Counted from the stretch's first letter, positions 25,322-34,160 are shown. The stretch is 37,789 nucleotides of DNA from an uncultured Bacteroidales bacterium (GCA_902772585.1 CACYBB010000032.1:1-37789), one strand, 5' to 3'. The notes: generated by a model from the sequence alone, not told the origin. Numbers and translations: made by a program.

Positions 25322-28300
25322 TTAATTCTTAATTATTAGTTGAACCGATGGCGCTGTGGCACGATATTCTGGAGCATAGGCACAGCCAACGGTACAAGTA
25401 CCTGTCTCGTAGATGCCAGCACGGTCAATATAGTATTCGGTCTCTATGATGTGCTTGCCTTTGGCCAGACCACCAAAGAAGTAGTGCGTGGCATTGTCCT
25501 TGGGCGAGCAGTAGGCGCCATTACGATAGCCAGATAGTTGGTTGACGGGTTCCATGCAAGCACCACGACGGTCCACCACCTGTACGAAATCGAGGTCGCG
25601 GGTGGTCTCAATGGTGATGCGCACACGGATGCGGTCGCCAACGGCCAGTGTGGATTGCGGTTTTGTCGCAACCACCTCGCGTTTGACAGTAATGCCACTC
25701 TGCGAAGCCTCGATATCAGCGGTCTTCTGTAGGAACTGGGCATAGACGGCACCCCATGAGGTGCCCTCGCTAGTCTTTGTGGCGGTGAAGGTGTGCTCGC
25801 CCTTGTAGGGTTGAGCGGTCCTGACGTAGCCGAGGCCGGCAGATGCCTTGCTGGTATCGATGGGTGAACCGTCGACCGCTATGGTGGTGGCGGGCTGGCT
25901 GGTGGTCAGCGTGCTGTTGTTGCCATGGAGGAAGGCATAGATGGCGTTGACGCTATTGATGGGTGTGTTCCACAACTGGGTGCGCTTTTCCTGCAACAGC
26001 CAGCGACGCATCTCGTCGATGGTCTGTAGGTCTGCAGGTGTCACACGCTGGATAGCCTCGATGGCTGCAACCTCCGTAGGTATCTTGTAGTCGTACCATG
26101 AGTAGCTGGCGCGACGAGTATCGTAGTAGCGCCCCATCTCCTCGGTATAGACGGTATATTCCTTGAGGCTCTTCACATACTCGGCAGCCTTGGTCTTCTC
26201 ACCATGCTGAGCGAGGACAACGGTGGTAAGTGCCTTCTCATAGATAGTCTGGCGCTTGATGTCTTTCTTCAATAACGCGATAAGATAATCGTTGGCGGTC
26301 TTGACATCAGTCTTCAGTGTGCGTCCATCGATGGCACAGATGTATAGCCAGCGCAGGGCGGTGAACGTGGGGAAGGTTTGGCGATGTCCCTTCTTCTCCT
26401 CTTGTTTCATCTTCTTCACCATATCCACCATTTCCTTGCCAAGATATTTAAAGGCGTTGTCGTAAAGAGGTGAGAGGTGAGGGGTGAGGGGTGAGAGACA
26501 CTGCAAGCGGGCAAGCATCTCGGCAACAGTCACGGTGATATAGGTGCTGCCCTCCATGCCTGGGTACCAAGAGAAGGAACCATCAGCATTCTGCAGTTTC
26601 TTCAGTTTCTCCACAGTGGTGGACAAGCGGTTGTTGATACCATTCTCATCGAAGAAGTCGGCAAGGCGCTGGCGCTGTTCACGCTCGCGATCGGCAGCAG
26701 CCACCCATGGGGTCTCAGCAAGGATGAGGTCTTTGAGGTCTTCGTTCTTTTCTAATTGTGAGTGCAGGGATGTTTCGCTTCCCTGTTCTCGCTTCCACTG
26801 TTCAAAGACATGCTTGGTCTGTGGGTTCTGGTCGAGGAGATGCTTCGCCAACAGATTGCTATAATAGCTGGCAGCCTGGTCGATGGCGCTATGCTCCCAT
26901 GGCTGTCCAAGGGTGGGCAGACTCTGTACCATCAGCCATGCAGGATTGTTAGTATATTCGATGGTCAGCTTCTGCTGGTCAGTACCCTGTGGGAAGAGCT
27001 TCGTGAGGTCGATGGTTTTCACGCCTGCTTCATGCTGAGTGAAGGACACTGTCTTGGTGACATACTCACGGTTGGGTAGGATGGGCAGGTAGTGCTGCTC
27101 GCCATCGCTAAAGCCGTCACCAGTAGCGGTGACCTTGCAGATGAGGAGGCTGATATCGACGGGCATACCGTTGACCGCGAACTGAGTGGCGGTGGAGCCG
27201 TTGGCGTCGATGGTGAAGGGTGTTGTCTGTTCGCAGATGACCTGCTCGGTATTGGGGTCTATCAACTGGAGTTTTGCCGTACCGCTGACGTTCTGGTCGG
27301 TGGTGTTAAACAGACGGGCTGAGATGGTAGCCTCGTCACTCATGCGTACGAAGCGTGGCATGTTGGGTTGTATCATGACGTCTTTCTGGGCGATGGCCTC
27401 ACCATCGATGTAACCATACAGCATATCGGCAGTATTGGCAATACCCATAAAGCGCCATGTCGTCAGACTCTCTGGTAGTGTGAATGACAACGAAACGTTG
27501 CCATCGCTATCGGTTAGTAGAGTGGGGTAGCAGAAGGCTGTCTCGTTAAGATTTTCGCGGACCTGCACTTGTTCCTCGGCATTTTGCTCCTCGGCAACAA
27601 CTTCTTTTGCTTTCAGGACCTCGTCAGCAGACTCATCGTTGCCCTTTACGTCGAATGCAGCAGTCTCTGCAACAGCTTTTTCTTCCATAACCATTGGTGC
27701 ACTTGCCATTGCTCCAGCCTTCATGAGCACATTACGGCCATAAGCACGGACAGGACGGTAGTAAACGGGGAAGATGCTCTCGTCGAAATGGCTGAACAAT
27801 AGTTGATTGACATCGAGGTACTTCATCTCCTTGGCGGCTGAGGCCCAGATGTGACCAAACGATGCATGCTGCCAACTGGTACTAGGCTGGGGAAGATAGG
27901 ATGATGGTGCAAATGACCACTGGTGAGCAGTCAGGGCATCGAGACTCTTGTCGTAGAGTACGGCCATAAGGCTAGCATCGGCGGCAGCACCGTCCGGTTT
28001 CTTGATGGTCAGTTGCCACTGCTCCTGCTGACCAGGTGTCAAACGGTCGCGGAAGGTTGTCCACTGCAGTTTCAGTTTCTTGTCAGGCATGGGGCGACGA
28101 ATGAACTGCTGGTGACGGTAACACTCACCATTCTTCATCCATACGAAGGTTAACAGCAGTCCGTTACCATACTCTTCGCGGTAGGTAAACTGACGATTGA
28201 TGAGTTCGCCATTCTTCTTGACGGCACCTTCCTCAATCTTCTGCTTGCCGGCAAAGAGGCTATATACAATATAGGTATTGGGGTCTGATGAACCCACCTG

Positions 28301-30781
28301 TACAGTGACGGGCGTGCCGTCGCTGGGGAATTGGTTGTTAGAGACATAGAACCAGTCGTGGGTCTCTGTAGCAGGGCGCTTGTCGTCAAGGCTGAACACT
28401 ACGAATGTCTGGTCGATGCTGTCTTGGGCGCAGATGGCTTCAAGGCGATGCTTTCCACTCTTTAATTGATAGTTCTCCATTGATAATGGACCATTGGCAG
28501 ACCAATTCTGCCACTTGCCACCATCGATGCGGTAGCGCAACTTGCCGGGAATCTCCTTGCCAGCAGCGTTTCTGCGGAAGAAAGTAATCTTGGGGAGCTG
28601 GTCATTGCGCACCTTCTCGGGCAGGTTGCAGGTCAGTGAGGTGGCTTTGTTACCCAGTGGTAGCGACATGGTGCCGTGATGGGTCTCGCCAGCCTGGTCG
28701 GTAACGTCGGCATCAACGACAAAGTGGTAGAACATGGTGTGGTGACCTAAGTCTTCTGGCATAACGAGTGGCATATCGATAGTAAACGAGCCATCGTCGG
28801 CAGTTTGGGCATCGCCCTCACTGATAACCATCTCGCGAAGCCCGTCGCCAAAGTAGCCTCCCTGCCAGTAGCGACTGTAGGACATCCACCAGAAGGCGAC
28901 ACGGCGCTTGACGGTATAGTGCACCTTCGCATCCTGGATGGGTACATCGGCATAACTCATGGCCTTAGCCTTGGCATGTACGGTATCACCGGCTTGGTAG
29001 GACTCCTTATAGTCGTCGAACTCCACCTGGAAGGCAGGACGCTTATACTCCTCAACACGGAAACTGACGTTGCCGTTACTGGTACGAATGGAGAAGTGAC
29101 CGTTGAGTTGTCCCGTTGGCAACGTAAACTGTACGCTACACTTACCATAACGGTCGGTGGTGGCTTGTTGCTCGGCAACCAAACGGTAGTTGGCGTCGCG
29201 CAGTTCAAACTTCAGTGCCTTGCCACTGATAGCAGTGTTTTCTATCTCTGACAACTCTTTCCATGCGATGGCCGTAGCATAGACGGTCTGTCCGGGACGG
29301 TAGATGGCACGGTCAGTAAACAGGTTGGTATGTTCGTTGTTGTACTGGCGCTCATAATAGCTGTATGCACCATAGTTGTTCTGGTCAGGACAATAGTTGT
29401 CATGCGCTGTGTACGCAAAGACCTTTGACGGCATCTTCTCACCAGTATAGACGGCCTCACCCTGATTGTTGCAGGTGAGCACTTGGGAACCCTCTGGAGT
29501 ATTCCAGTTTTTGCGGAACGACAGACGTATCGAGGCATTCTTGACAGGCTGTCCTGTTGTAGCATCGACGACCACATAGCGACGGGATTTATCGGGCTGA
29601 GCCTGTTGCAGCAGACGGATACCTGATACGAAATACAACAGGCGGATAGTCTCCGTCAGTGGCAGACTGCTAAACTCCAGCAGATAGACTCCTGCGGGCA
29701 GTCCTTGCAACTGCAGCGAATCTTCAAAGACGTCATAGACGGCTTTTCCTGTGAAGGATATGGTCTTGGCCATCTCTGTCAGTTCTGTCAACCCCGCTTT
29801 TATTTTCTTGTAGTCGTCCCTGATGTCAGGATTGAGATTCGTGTCACCCTGCAGCGACGTGCGATAGACGCGCATCGTCAACTGGTTGATGTTACGCAGA
29901 TTCTTTAGCCCAATAGTCTGCAACTTGCTCACTTCCTGGACGCGACGTTCTATACTGGCAGTAAACTGTGGTGTCGTCAATGAGGTCAGTTCATTGCGAA
30001 GTTCATTGGCACGCTGCCAGGTTCCCCAACGCTCAAGGGAGTGTTGTAGCCAGTTGTAGCGCTCGGCATTAGTGTACTTATCGCTTGTCATCCTGTTATA
30101 ACGTCCTATGGCCAACTCGGCAGCCTCTGGAAAGTCGCCAAAGAGGACTATCAACGAGTCGTAGTCCTCAATCGTCTTGGCGGTATGACTGGCAGCAATA
30201 CAGGCGGCAGGACAGTTGCCGACCTTCATATAGTAGTCATAGAGCCATTGCCACTCGTCTAACTCCATGCCAATGACGCTCAGCAGGTCGTGAGCGAACA
30301 TCTTGCTGTCCTTGCCACGCTCCACCAACGGTTCATAGTCATCGGCCTTAATCTTAGCCAACAGGTTGGGATTAGCCATCGCCAACTGGCGATAGTGTTT
30401 GGCCTTGTCGAAGGTCTCGTTGTCAATGGAGGGGTTCAAGGAATAGACCTTGTACAATACTGTTGCATAGACCATCTGTAGCACTTCGTCGGTGCTTGCC
30501 TTGGCCTGTTGCTCAATGCGACTAACGGCTGGTGCCAGCGAGTCGGGTGAGATATCCTGCTGTACGTTGGCTGTCAGTAGTTCGGCTTTGAGCAGTTGAC
30601 CATAGGCTTTCTCCTGCAGTGCCTTGGTTTCTATCTTCTGCAAATGGGTCAGCGCCTGTCGCGGCAGGTCTTTGTCGCGGGCGTTCTCCACCTGTTTCCA
30701 TAATGCTTGATATGTCTGAGCGAGCGTATTCATAGGTAGTAGCAGCCAGGCTGCCAAAACGACTAACAATGCTTTCTTCAT
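25322..30781 (-). CDS. large alpha-2-macroglobulin-like protein without thioester
   Basis: An 1819-residue exported protein with signal peptide (MKKALLVVLAAWLLLPMNTLAQ). An alpha-helical N-terminal third precedes macroglobulin folds: MG2 hallmark TDRAIYRPGQTVYATAIAWK (about 488), A2M hallmark NETAFCYPTLLTDSDGNVSLSF (about 1080) and PESLTTWRF. A helical barrel (thioester-domain fold) follows from about 1274. The usual Cys-x-Glu-Gln thioester is absent; the equivalent place reads PWEHSAIDQAASYY. Bacterial macroglobulins are thought to trap proteases; without the thioester it can only do so non-covalently (inference). The frame is open to 30841, but a -7 box at 30806-30813 makes 30781 the start. 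Two tandem micro-arrays lie in frame (25-40 bp each). It is probably first of the operon ending in ispH. Confidence 0.9.
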   Translation of the reverse strand: MKKALLVVLAAWLLLPMNTLAQTYQALWKQVENARDKDLPRQALTHLQKIETKALQEKAYGQLLKAELLTANVQQDISPDSLAPAVSRIEQQAKASTDEVLQMVYATVLYKVYSLNPSIDNETFDKAKHYRQLAMANPNLLAKIKADDYEPLVERGKDSKMFAHDLLSVIGMELDEWQWLYDYYMKVGNCPAACIAASHTAKTIEDYDSLIVLFGDFPEAAELAIGRYNRMTSDKYTNAERYNWLQHSLERWGTWQRANELRNELTSLTTPQFTASIERRVQEVSKLQTIGLKNLRNINQLTMRVYRTSLQGDTNLNPDIRDDYKKIKAGLTELTEMAKTISFTGKAVYDVFEDSLQLQGLPAGVYLLEFSSLPLTETIRLLYFVSGIRLLQQAQPDKSRRYVVVDATTGQPVKNASIRLSFRKNWNTPEGSQVLTCNNQGEAVYTGEKMPSKVFAYTAHDNYCPDQNNYGAYSYYERQYNNEHTNLFTDRAIYRPGQTVYATAIAWKELSEIENTAISGKALKFELRDANYRLVAEQQATTDRYGKCSVQFTLPTGQLNGHFSIRTSNGNVSFRVEEYKRPAFQVEFDDYKESYQAGDTVHAKAKAMSYADVPIQDAKVHYTVKRRVAFWWMSYSRYWQGGYFGDGLREMVISEGDAQTADDGSFTIDMPLVMPEDLGHHTMFYHFVVDADVTDQAGETHHGTMSLPLGNKATSLTCNLPEKVRNDQLPKITFFRRNAAGKEIPGKLRYRIDGGKWQNWSANGPLSMENYQLKSGKHRLEAICAQDSIDQTFVVFSLDDKRPATETHDWFYVSNNQFPSDGTPVTVQVGSSDPNTYIVYSLFAGKQKIEEGAVKKNGELINRQFTYREEYGNGLLLTFVWMKNGECYRHQQFIRRPMPDKKLKLQWTTFRDRLTPGQQEQWQLTIKKPDGAAADASLMAVLYDKSLDALTAHQWSFAPSSYLPQPSTSWQHASFGHIWASAAKEMKYLDVNQLLFSHFDESIFPVYYRPVRAYGRNVLMKAGAMASAPMVMEEKAVAETAAFDVKGNDESADEVLKAKEVVAEEQNAEEQVQVRENLNETAFCYPTLLTDSDGNVSLSFTLPESLTTWRFMGIANTADMLYGYIDGEAIAQKDVMIQPNMPRFVRMSDEATISARLFNTTDQNVSGTAKLQLIDPNTEQVICEQTTPFTIDANGSTATQFAVNGMPVDISLLICKVTATGDGFSDGEQHYLPILPNREYVTKTVSFTQHEAGVKTIDLTKLFPQGTDQQKLTIEYTNNPAWLMVQSLPTLGQPWEHSAIDQAASYYSNLLAKHLLDQNPQTKHVFEQWKREQGSETSLHSQLEKNEDLKDLILAETPWVAAADREREQRQRLADFFDENGINNRLSTTVEKLKKLQNADGSFSWYPGMEGSTYITVTVAEMLARLQCLSPLTPHLSPLYDNAFKYLGKEMVDMVKKMKQEEKKGHRQTFPTFTALRWLYICAIDGRTLKTDVKTANDYLIALLKKDIKRQTIYEKALTTVVLAQHGEKTKAAEYVKSLKEYTVYTEEMGRYYDTRRASYSWYDYKIPTEVAAIEAIQRVTPADLQTIDEMRRWLLQEKRTQLWNTPINSVNAIYAFLHGNNSTLTTSQPATTIAVDGSPIDTSKASAGLGYVRTAQPYKGEHTFTATKTSEGTSWGAVYAQFLQKTADIEASQSGITVKREVVATKPQSTLAVGDRIRVRITIETTRDLDFVQVVDRRGACMEPVNQLSGYRNGAYCSPKDNATHYFFGGLAKGKHIIETEYYIDRAGIYETGTCTVGCAYAPEYRATAPSVQLIIKN
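26468..26495. repeat. 7-bp period tandem micro-array inside the macroglobulin gene
   Basis: Four 7-bp units: AGGTGAG, AGGTGAG, GGGTGAG and GGGTGAG. They encode the odd stretch LSPLTPHLSPLY (about residues 1430-1439) just before DNAFKYL. Confidence 0.8.
28465..28506. repeat. 14-bp period tandem micro-array inside the macroglobulin gene
   Basis: Units ATTGATAGTTCTCC (28465), ATTGATAATGGACC (28479) and a decayed ATTGGCAGACCAAT (28493). AT-rich against its surroundings. They encode the region around PLSMENYQL. Confidence 0.5.
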
Positions 30782-30805
30782 AGTCTTTGTCGAATAAATA
30801 ATGCA

Positions 30806-30836
30806 CAAAGATACGAAAAACCCGTTAAACAGCCAA
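30806..30836 (-). promoter_or_regulatory. promoter of the macroglobulin-like operon
   Basis: On the minus strand TTG (30836-30834), 20 bp, then TATCTTTG (30813-30806). The leader to the ATG at 30781 is about 20 nt, which rules out the longer start at 30841. The -33 box lies within the loop of the upstream terminator. Confidence 0.7.
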
Positions 30837-30852
30837 GCCATTTAACGAGTTT
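30816..30852 (-). terminator. terminator of the CDF exporter gene
   Basis: A 12-bp stem with one G-U pair (30841-30852 with 30818-30829, 11-nt loop) followed on the minus strand by TTTTTCGT. It overlaps the promoter of the next gene. Confidence 0.8.
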
Positions 30853-30875
30853 TACCAATAATTCATTTTTCTCAA

Positions 30876-31838
30876 TTAGTGCGCATCCTCGCAGCAATGC
30901 TCATGACATCCACTGTCTGGCAGTTCGAATTCCAGCGTAGAGTGGCCGATGCCATTCTCCTTGAGCAGGTGTTTCAAACGCCCCTTTACGGGTTCCATCT
31001 GTTGCAGGTCATCGATGACAATATGCGCTGTCAAAGCATTGTCGGTGGTGCTGATGGCCCAGATGTGCAGGTGGTGCACCTCGTTGACGTGCTCCTCGGC
31101 AGCCAACAGTTGATGGATGTCATCTGGTTCGATGCCTTCTGGTGTACCATCGACTATCAGGCGCAGACTGGCCGTCAGCAGACTCCAAGTTGACCAGAGG
31201 ATGATAAAGGCGATGATGAGGCTGACGATAGGGTCTACGACGTTCCAACCCGTCAGGGCGATGATGACGCCCGATACGACGACACCCACCGATACCAGTG
31301 TGTCGGCCACCATGTGCAGGAAAGCGCCACGCACATTGATGTCGCTCTTCTGACCACGCATCAGCAGTACCACTGTGAGTCCATTGATGAGGATGCCGAC
31401 ACCTGCCGTCCACGATACGGCGACACCATTGACGTCCACGGGGTCACTGAATTTCAGGATACTTTCGTATACGATGCCTCCAACGGCTGCCAGCAGTAGT
31501 ATAGCATTGACTAGCGAGATGAGTACCGTCGATTTCTTCAGTCCGTAGGTGTAGTGGACACCAGAACGAACTTTCGCCAGGTGGAAGGCAATGAGGACGA
31601 GTACCAGGCTGAATACGTCGCTGAGGTTATGTCCTGCATCGGACAGCAATGATAGCGAATTCTGCGTCCAGCCTACCAGGGCTTCGACACCCACAAAGAG
31701 TAGGTTCAGTACAATGCAGAAGACGAAGATGCCGTTCATGCTGGTGGGCATCACGTGGTGATGGTGATGACCATGATGGTCATGATGATCGTGATGATGA
31801 TGTTCATCGTGATGGTCGTGATGATGATCGTGTGCCAT
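30876..31838 (-). CDS. czcD: cation diffusion facilitator, probably zinc exporter
   Basis: Inner-membrane metal/proton antiporter, 320 residues with six predicted spans. The N-terminus is an extreme His/Asp run (about 17 His in the first 28 residues), a typical metal buffer. The transport-site pairs are H70-x3-D74 in span two (SDAGHNLSD) and H175-x3-D179 in span five (HMVADT), the His/Asp set usual for zinc-type CDFs. The cytoplasmic C-terminal domain (HHLHIWAISTTDNALTAHIVID) ends with a His/Cys tail (SGCHEHCCEDAH). Expression is probably metal-controlled: a perfect 15-bp palindrome at 31890-31904 overlaps the -33 position of its promoter. It is divergent from the acyl-CoA synthetase gene. 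Confidence 0.93.
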   Translation of the reverse strand: MAHDHHHDHHDEHHHHDHHDHHGHHHHHVMPTSMNGIFVFCIVLNLLFVGVEALVGWTQNSLSLLSDAGHNLSDVFSLVLVLIAFHLAKVRSGVHYTYGLKKSTVLISLVNAILLLAAVGGIVYESILKFSDPVDVNGVAVSWTAGVGILINGLTVVLLMRGQKSDINVRGAFLHMVADTLVSVGVVVSGVIIALTGWNVVDPIVSLIIAFIILWSTWSLLTASLRLIVDGTPEGIEPDDIHQLLAAEEHVNEVHHLHIWAISTTDNALTAHIVIDDLQQMEPVKGRLKHLLKENGIGHSTLEFELPDSGCHEHCCEDAH

Positions 31839-31869
31839 GATTATCTTGTTTTTTTGTTATTTCACGCTG

Positions 31870-31877
31870 CAAAGGTA
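31870..31877 (-). promoter_or_regulatory. -7 promoter element of the CDF exporter gene
   Basis: TACCTTTG on the minus strand, 31 nt before the ATG at 31838. The -33 region has no TTG match but coincides with palindrome 31890-31904. Confidence 0.6.
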
Positions 31878-31889
31878 GGAAAACATTGC

Positions 31890-31904
31890 TGCAACCTGGT
31901 TGCA
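31890..31904. promoter_or_regulatory. operator-like palindrome 1
   Basis: TGCAACCTGGTTGCA, a perfect palindrome around a central T. It covers the -33 zone of the CDF exporter promoter. The regulator is unknown. Confidence 0.55.
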
Positions 31905-31927
31905 ACGGCCTATGAATGTTGTTTTTC

Positions 31928-31942
31928 TGCAACCGTGTTGCA
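31928..31942. promoter_or_regulatory. operator-like palindrome 2
   Basis: TGCAACCGTGTTGCA shares the TGCAAC-N3-GTTGCA half-sites with palindrome 1 and lies exactly 38 bp further on. It is about 42 bp upstream of the -7 box of the acyl-CoA synthetase gene. Confidence 0.5.
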
Positions 31943-31983
31943 AGTTTTTGTCGTTTCGTGTATGTTGTTTCCATAATAATTAT

Positions 31984-31991
31984 TATCTTTG
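31984..31991 (+). promoter_or_regulatory. -7 promoter element of the acyl-CoA synthetase gene
   Basis: TATCTTTG ends 23 nt before the ATG at 32015. It excludes the open-frame start at 31916, which would lie upstream of the transcript. No TTTG lies 19-21 bp upstream; a TTG lies at 16 bp. Confidence 0.6.
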
Positions 31992-32014
31992 CACCAAACT
32001 TAAAGATTGCTACA

Positions 32015-34078
32015 ATGATTAACCGCGAACTCTTAGAGCCTCAGTCTATCGTCGTCATCGGCGGCTCGAACAATGTACATAAACCTGGTGGTGCCGTGGT
32101 GCGCAACCTCTTGCAGGGTGGCTATCAAGGCACGCTGCGCATCGTCAATCCCAAGGAGGACGAGGTGCAGGGCATCAAGGCTTTCCACGATGCCCGTGAA
32201 TTGCCTCCTACCGAACTGGCTATCCTCGTGGTAGCCGCGAAGTTCTGTCCGCAGTATGTGGAACTGCTAGCCAAGGAGAAGCAGACACGTGCCTTTATCA
32301 TCATCTCCGCAGGATTTGGTGAGGAGACCCATGAGGGTGCTCTGCTGGAACAGCAGATTCTCGACACCTGTCAGCAGTATGGTGCCGCCTTGATTGGTCC
32401 CAACTGCATTGGCCTGCTGACACGCTGGCATCACTCGGTATTCACCAAACCCATTCCGAACCTCAATCCACAAGGTGTCGACTTCGTCTCAGGCTCTGGT
32501 GCTACGGCGGTGTTCATCTTGGAGAGTGCCGTCATCAAGGGTCTGCAGTTCAATAGTGTGTGGTCTATCGGCAATGGTAAGCAGATTGGTATTGAGGATG
32601 TGCTGCAGTACTTTGACGAAAACTTCAATGCTGATACCGACTCGAAGGTCAAACTGCTTTATATCGAGAATATCTCTAATCCCGACAAGTTGCTGTTCCA
32701 TGCCAGCAACCTGATTCGCAAGGGCTGTCGCATAGCCGCTATCAAGGCAGGCTCGTCAGAGAGTGGCAGTCGTGCGGCATCCAGTCATACGGGGGCCATT
32801 GCCTCCAGCGACTCTGCTGTTGAGGCGCTGTTCCGTAAGGCAGGCATCGTGCGTTGCTTCTCGCGTGAGGAGCTGACCACAGTGGGTTGCATCTTCACCC
32901 TGCCTGAACTGAAGGGCAAGAACTTTGCCATCGTGACGCATGCCGGTGGTCCGGGTGTGATGCTGACGGATGCACTGTCGAAGGGTGGACTGAATGTTCC
33001 CAAGATAGAAGGTCCTGAGGCTGACGAACTGAAGACCAAACTCTTCCCAGGCTCTGCAGTGGCTAATCCCATCGACATTCTCGCCACAGGAACTGCCGAG
33101 CAACTGGGCATTGCCATCGACTACTGTGAACATCATTTCAGTAATATCGATGCCATTGCCGTCATCTATGGTACCCCCGGACTGACGCAACTCTACGAGG
33201 CCTATGAGGTACTCCATCAGAAGATGATTACGTGCAAGAAACCTATCTTCCCCATTCTTCCCAGTCTGCATACTGCTGGTCCTGAGGTGGCCGAGTTCCT
33301 GAAGAAGGGGCATGTCAACTTCTCCGACGAGGTGACGCTGGCTACAGCGCTCTCGCAGATGATACGCACCCCCAAGCCGGCACATACCGAGGTGCAACTC
33401 TACGGTATCGATATCCCCAGACTCCACAAAATCATCTTCGGCATCCAGGAGAATGGCTATGTGTCGCCCCAGACGGTGCGCGACATCCTCTCCTGTGCAG
33501 GCATCCCCCTTGTGCCAGAACTCGTATCTACCTCGAAAGAGGAACTGACGGCTTTTGCTGAGAAGTGTGGCTATCCCGTTGTTGCTAAGGTGGTGGGTCC
33601 CGTCCATAAAAGTGATGTCGGTGGTGTGGCGCTGAACATCCGTTCCAAGGAGGTGCTCAGTGCAGAGTTTGATCGCATGATGCAGATTCCTGATGCTACC
33701 GCCATCATGGTACAGAAGATGATTAAGGGTACCGAACTGTTTATCGGTGCTAAGTATGAGGAACGCTTCGGACATGTGACGCTCTGTGGACTGGGCGGCA
33801 TCTTTGTCGAGGTGCTGAAGGATGTGTCGAGCGGTCTGGCACCACTGACCTACGAGGAGGCGGAGTCGATGATTCATTCGCTCAGAGGTTACAAGATTCT
33901 ACAGGGCACCCGTGGTCAGAAGGGTATCAACGAACGTAAGTATGCGGAGATCATTGTCCGTCTCTCCACCTTGTTGCGCTTTGCGACGGAAATCAAGGAG
34001 ATAGATATCAACCCGCTGCTGGCTGACCAAGACAACGTGGTAGCCGTCGATGCCCGCATCCTCATCGAGAAGGAATAG
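32015..34078 (+). CDS. ADP-forming acyl-CoA (acetyl-CoA) synthetase, fused alpha-beta subunits
   Basis: Interconverts an acyl-CoA plus ADP and phosphate with the acid plus ATP, used for substrate-level ATP gain in fermenters. The 687 residues from 32015 are ordered as CoA-binding Rossmann domain (IVVIGGSNNVHKPGGAV, 1-100), two succinyl-CoA-ligase-like domains with the phospho-histidine H258 in ASSHTGAIASSD, and a C-terminal ATP-grasp domain (VVAKVVGPVHKSDVGGVALNI, KGTELFIGAKYEERFG, EIDINPLL). These are all the parts of an acetate/acyl-CoA ligase of the archaeal ACD type in one chain. The exact acid is unknown (acetate, propionate or aryl acids). It is transcribed alone, with a terminator at 34118, and divergent from the zinc exporter. 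Confidence 0.92.
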   Translation: MINRELLEPQSIVVIGGSNNVHKPGGAVVRNLLQGGYQGTLRIVNPKEDEVQGIKAFHDARELPPTELAILVVAAKFCPQYVELLAKEKQTRAFIIISAGFGEETHEGALLEQQILDTCQQYGAALIGPNCIGLLTRWHHSVFTKPIPNLNPQGVDFVSGSGATAVFILESAVIKGLQFNSVWSIGNGKQIGIEDVLQYFDENFNADTDSKVKLLYIENISNPDKLLFHASNLIRKGCRIAAIKAGSSESGSRAASSHTGAIASSDSAVEALFRKAGIVRCFSREELTTVGCIFTLPELKGKNFAIVTHAGGPGVMLTDALSKGGLNVPKIEGPEADELKTKLFPGSAVANPIDILATGTAEQLGIAIDYCEHHFSNIDAIAVIYGTPGLTQLYEAYEVLHQKMITCKKPIFPILPSLHTAGPEVAEFLKKGHVNFSDEVTLATALSQMIRTPKPAHTEVQLYGIDIPRLHKIIFGIQENGYVSPQTVRDILSCAGIPLVPELVSTSKEELTAFAEKCGYPVVAKVVGPVHKSDVGGVALNIRSKEVLSAEFDRMMQIPDATAIMVQKMIKGTELFIGAKYEERFGHVTLCGLGGIFVEVLKDVSSGLAPLTYEEAESMIHSLRGYKILQGTRGQKGINERKYAEIIVRLSTLLRFATEIKEIDINPLLADQDNVVAVDARILIEKE

Positions 34079-34117
34079 TGTACACGCTGATTTCCCCAGC
34101 GTGACCTTAATAATTAT

Positions 34118-34160
34118 CCGACAAAATGGCGCTCCTTTCTGTCATTTTGTCGGCTTTTTA
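34118..34160 (+). terminator. terminator of the acyl-CoA synthetase gene
   Basis: A 13-bp stem with one G-U pair (34118-34130 with 34141-34153, arm CCGACAAAATG) followed by CTTTTTAT. A smaller 7-bp hairpin (34083-34089 with 34097-34103) lies just upstream. Confidence 0.88.

Noticed and set aside
30782-30841. Longer start (30841) for the macroglobulin-like gene
   Set aside because: It lies upstream of the TATCTTTG promoter box, and the signal peptide begins at 30781.
31916-32014. Longer start (31916) for the acyl-CoA synthetase
   Set aside because: The promoter box at 31984-31991 and operator 2 lie inside it, and the extra residues are not family-like.
32756-33877. 373-codon open frame on the minus strand
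   Set aside because: It is wholly antisense to the acyl-CoA synthetase gene; the translation shows no family motifs and follows from codon bias of the real gene.
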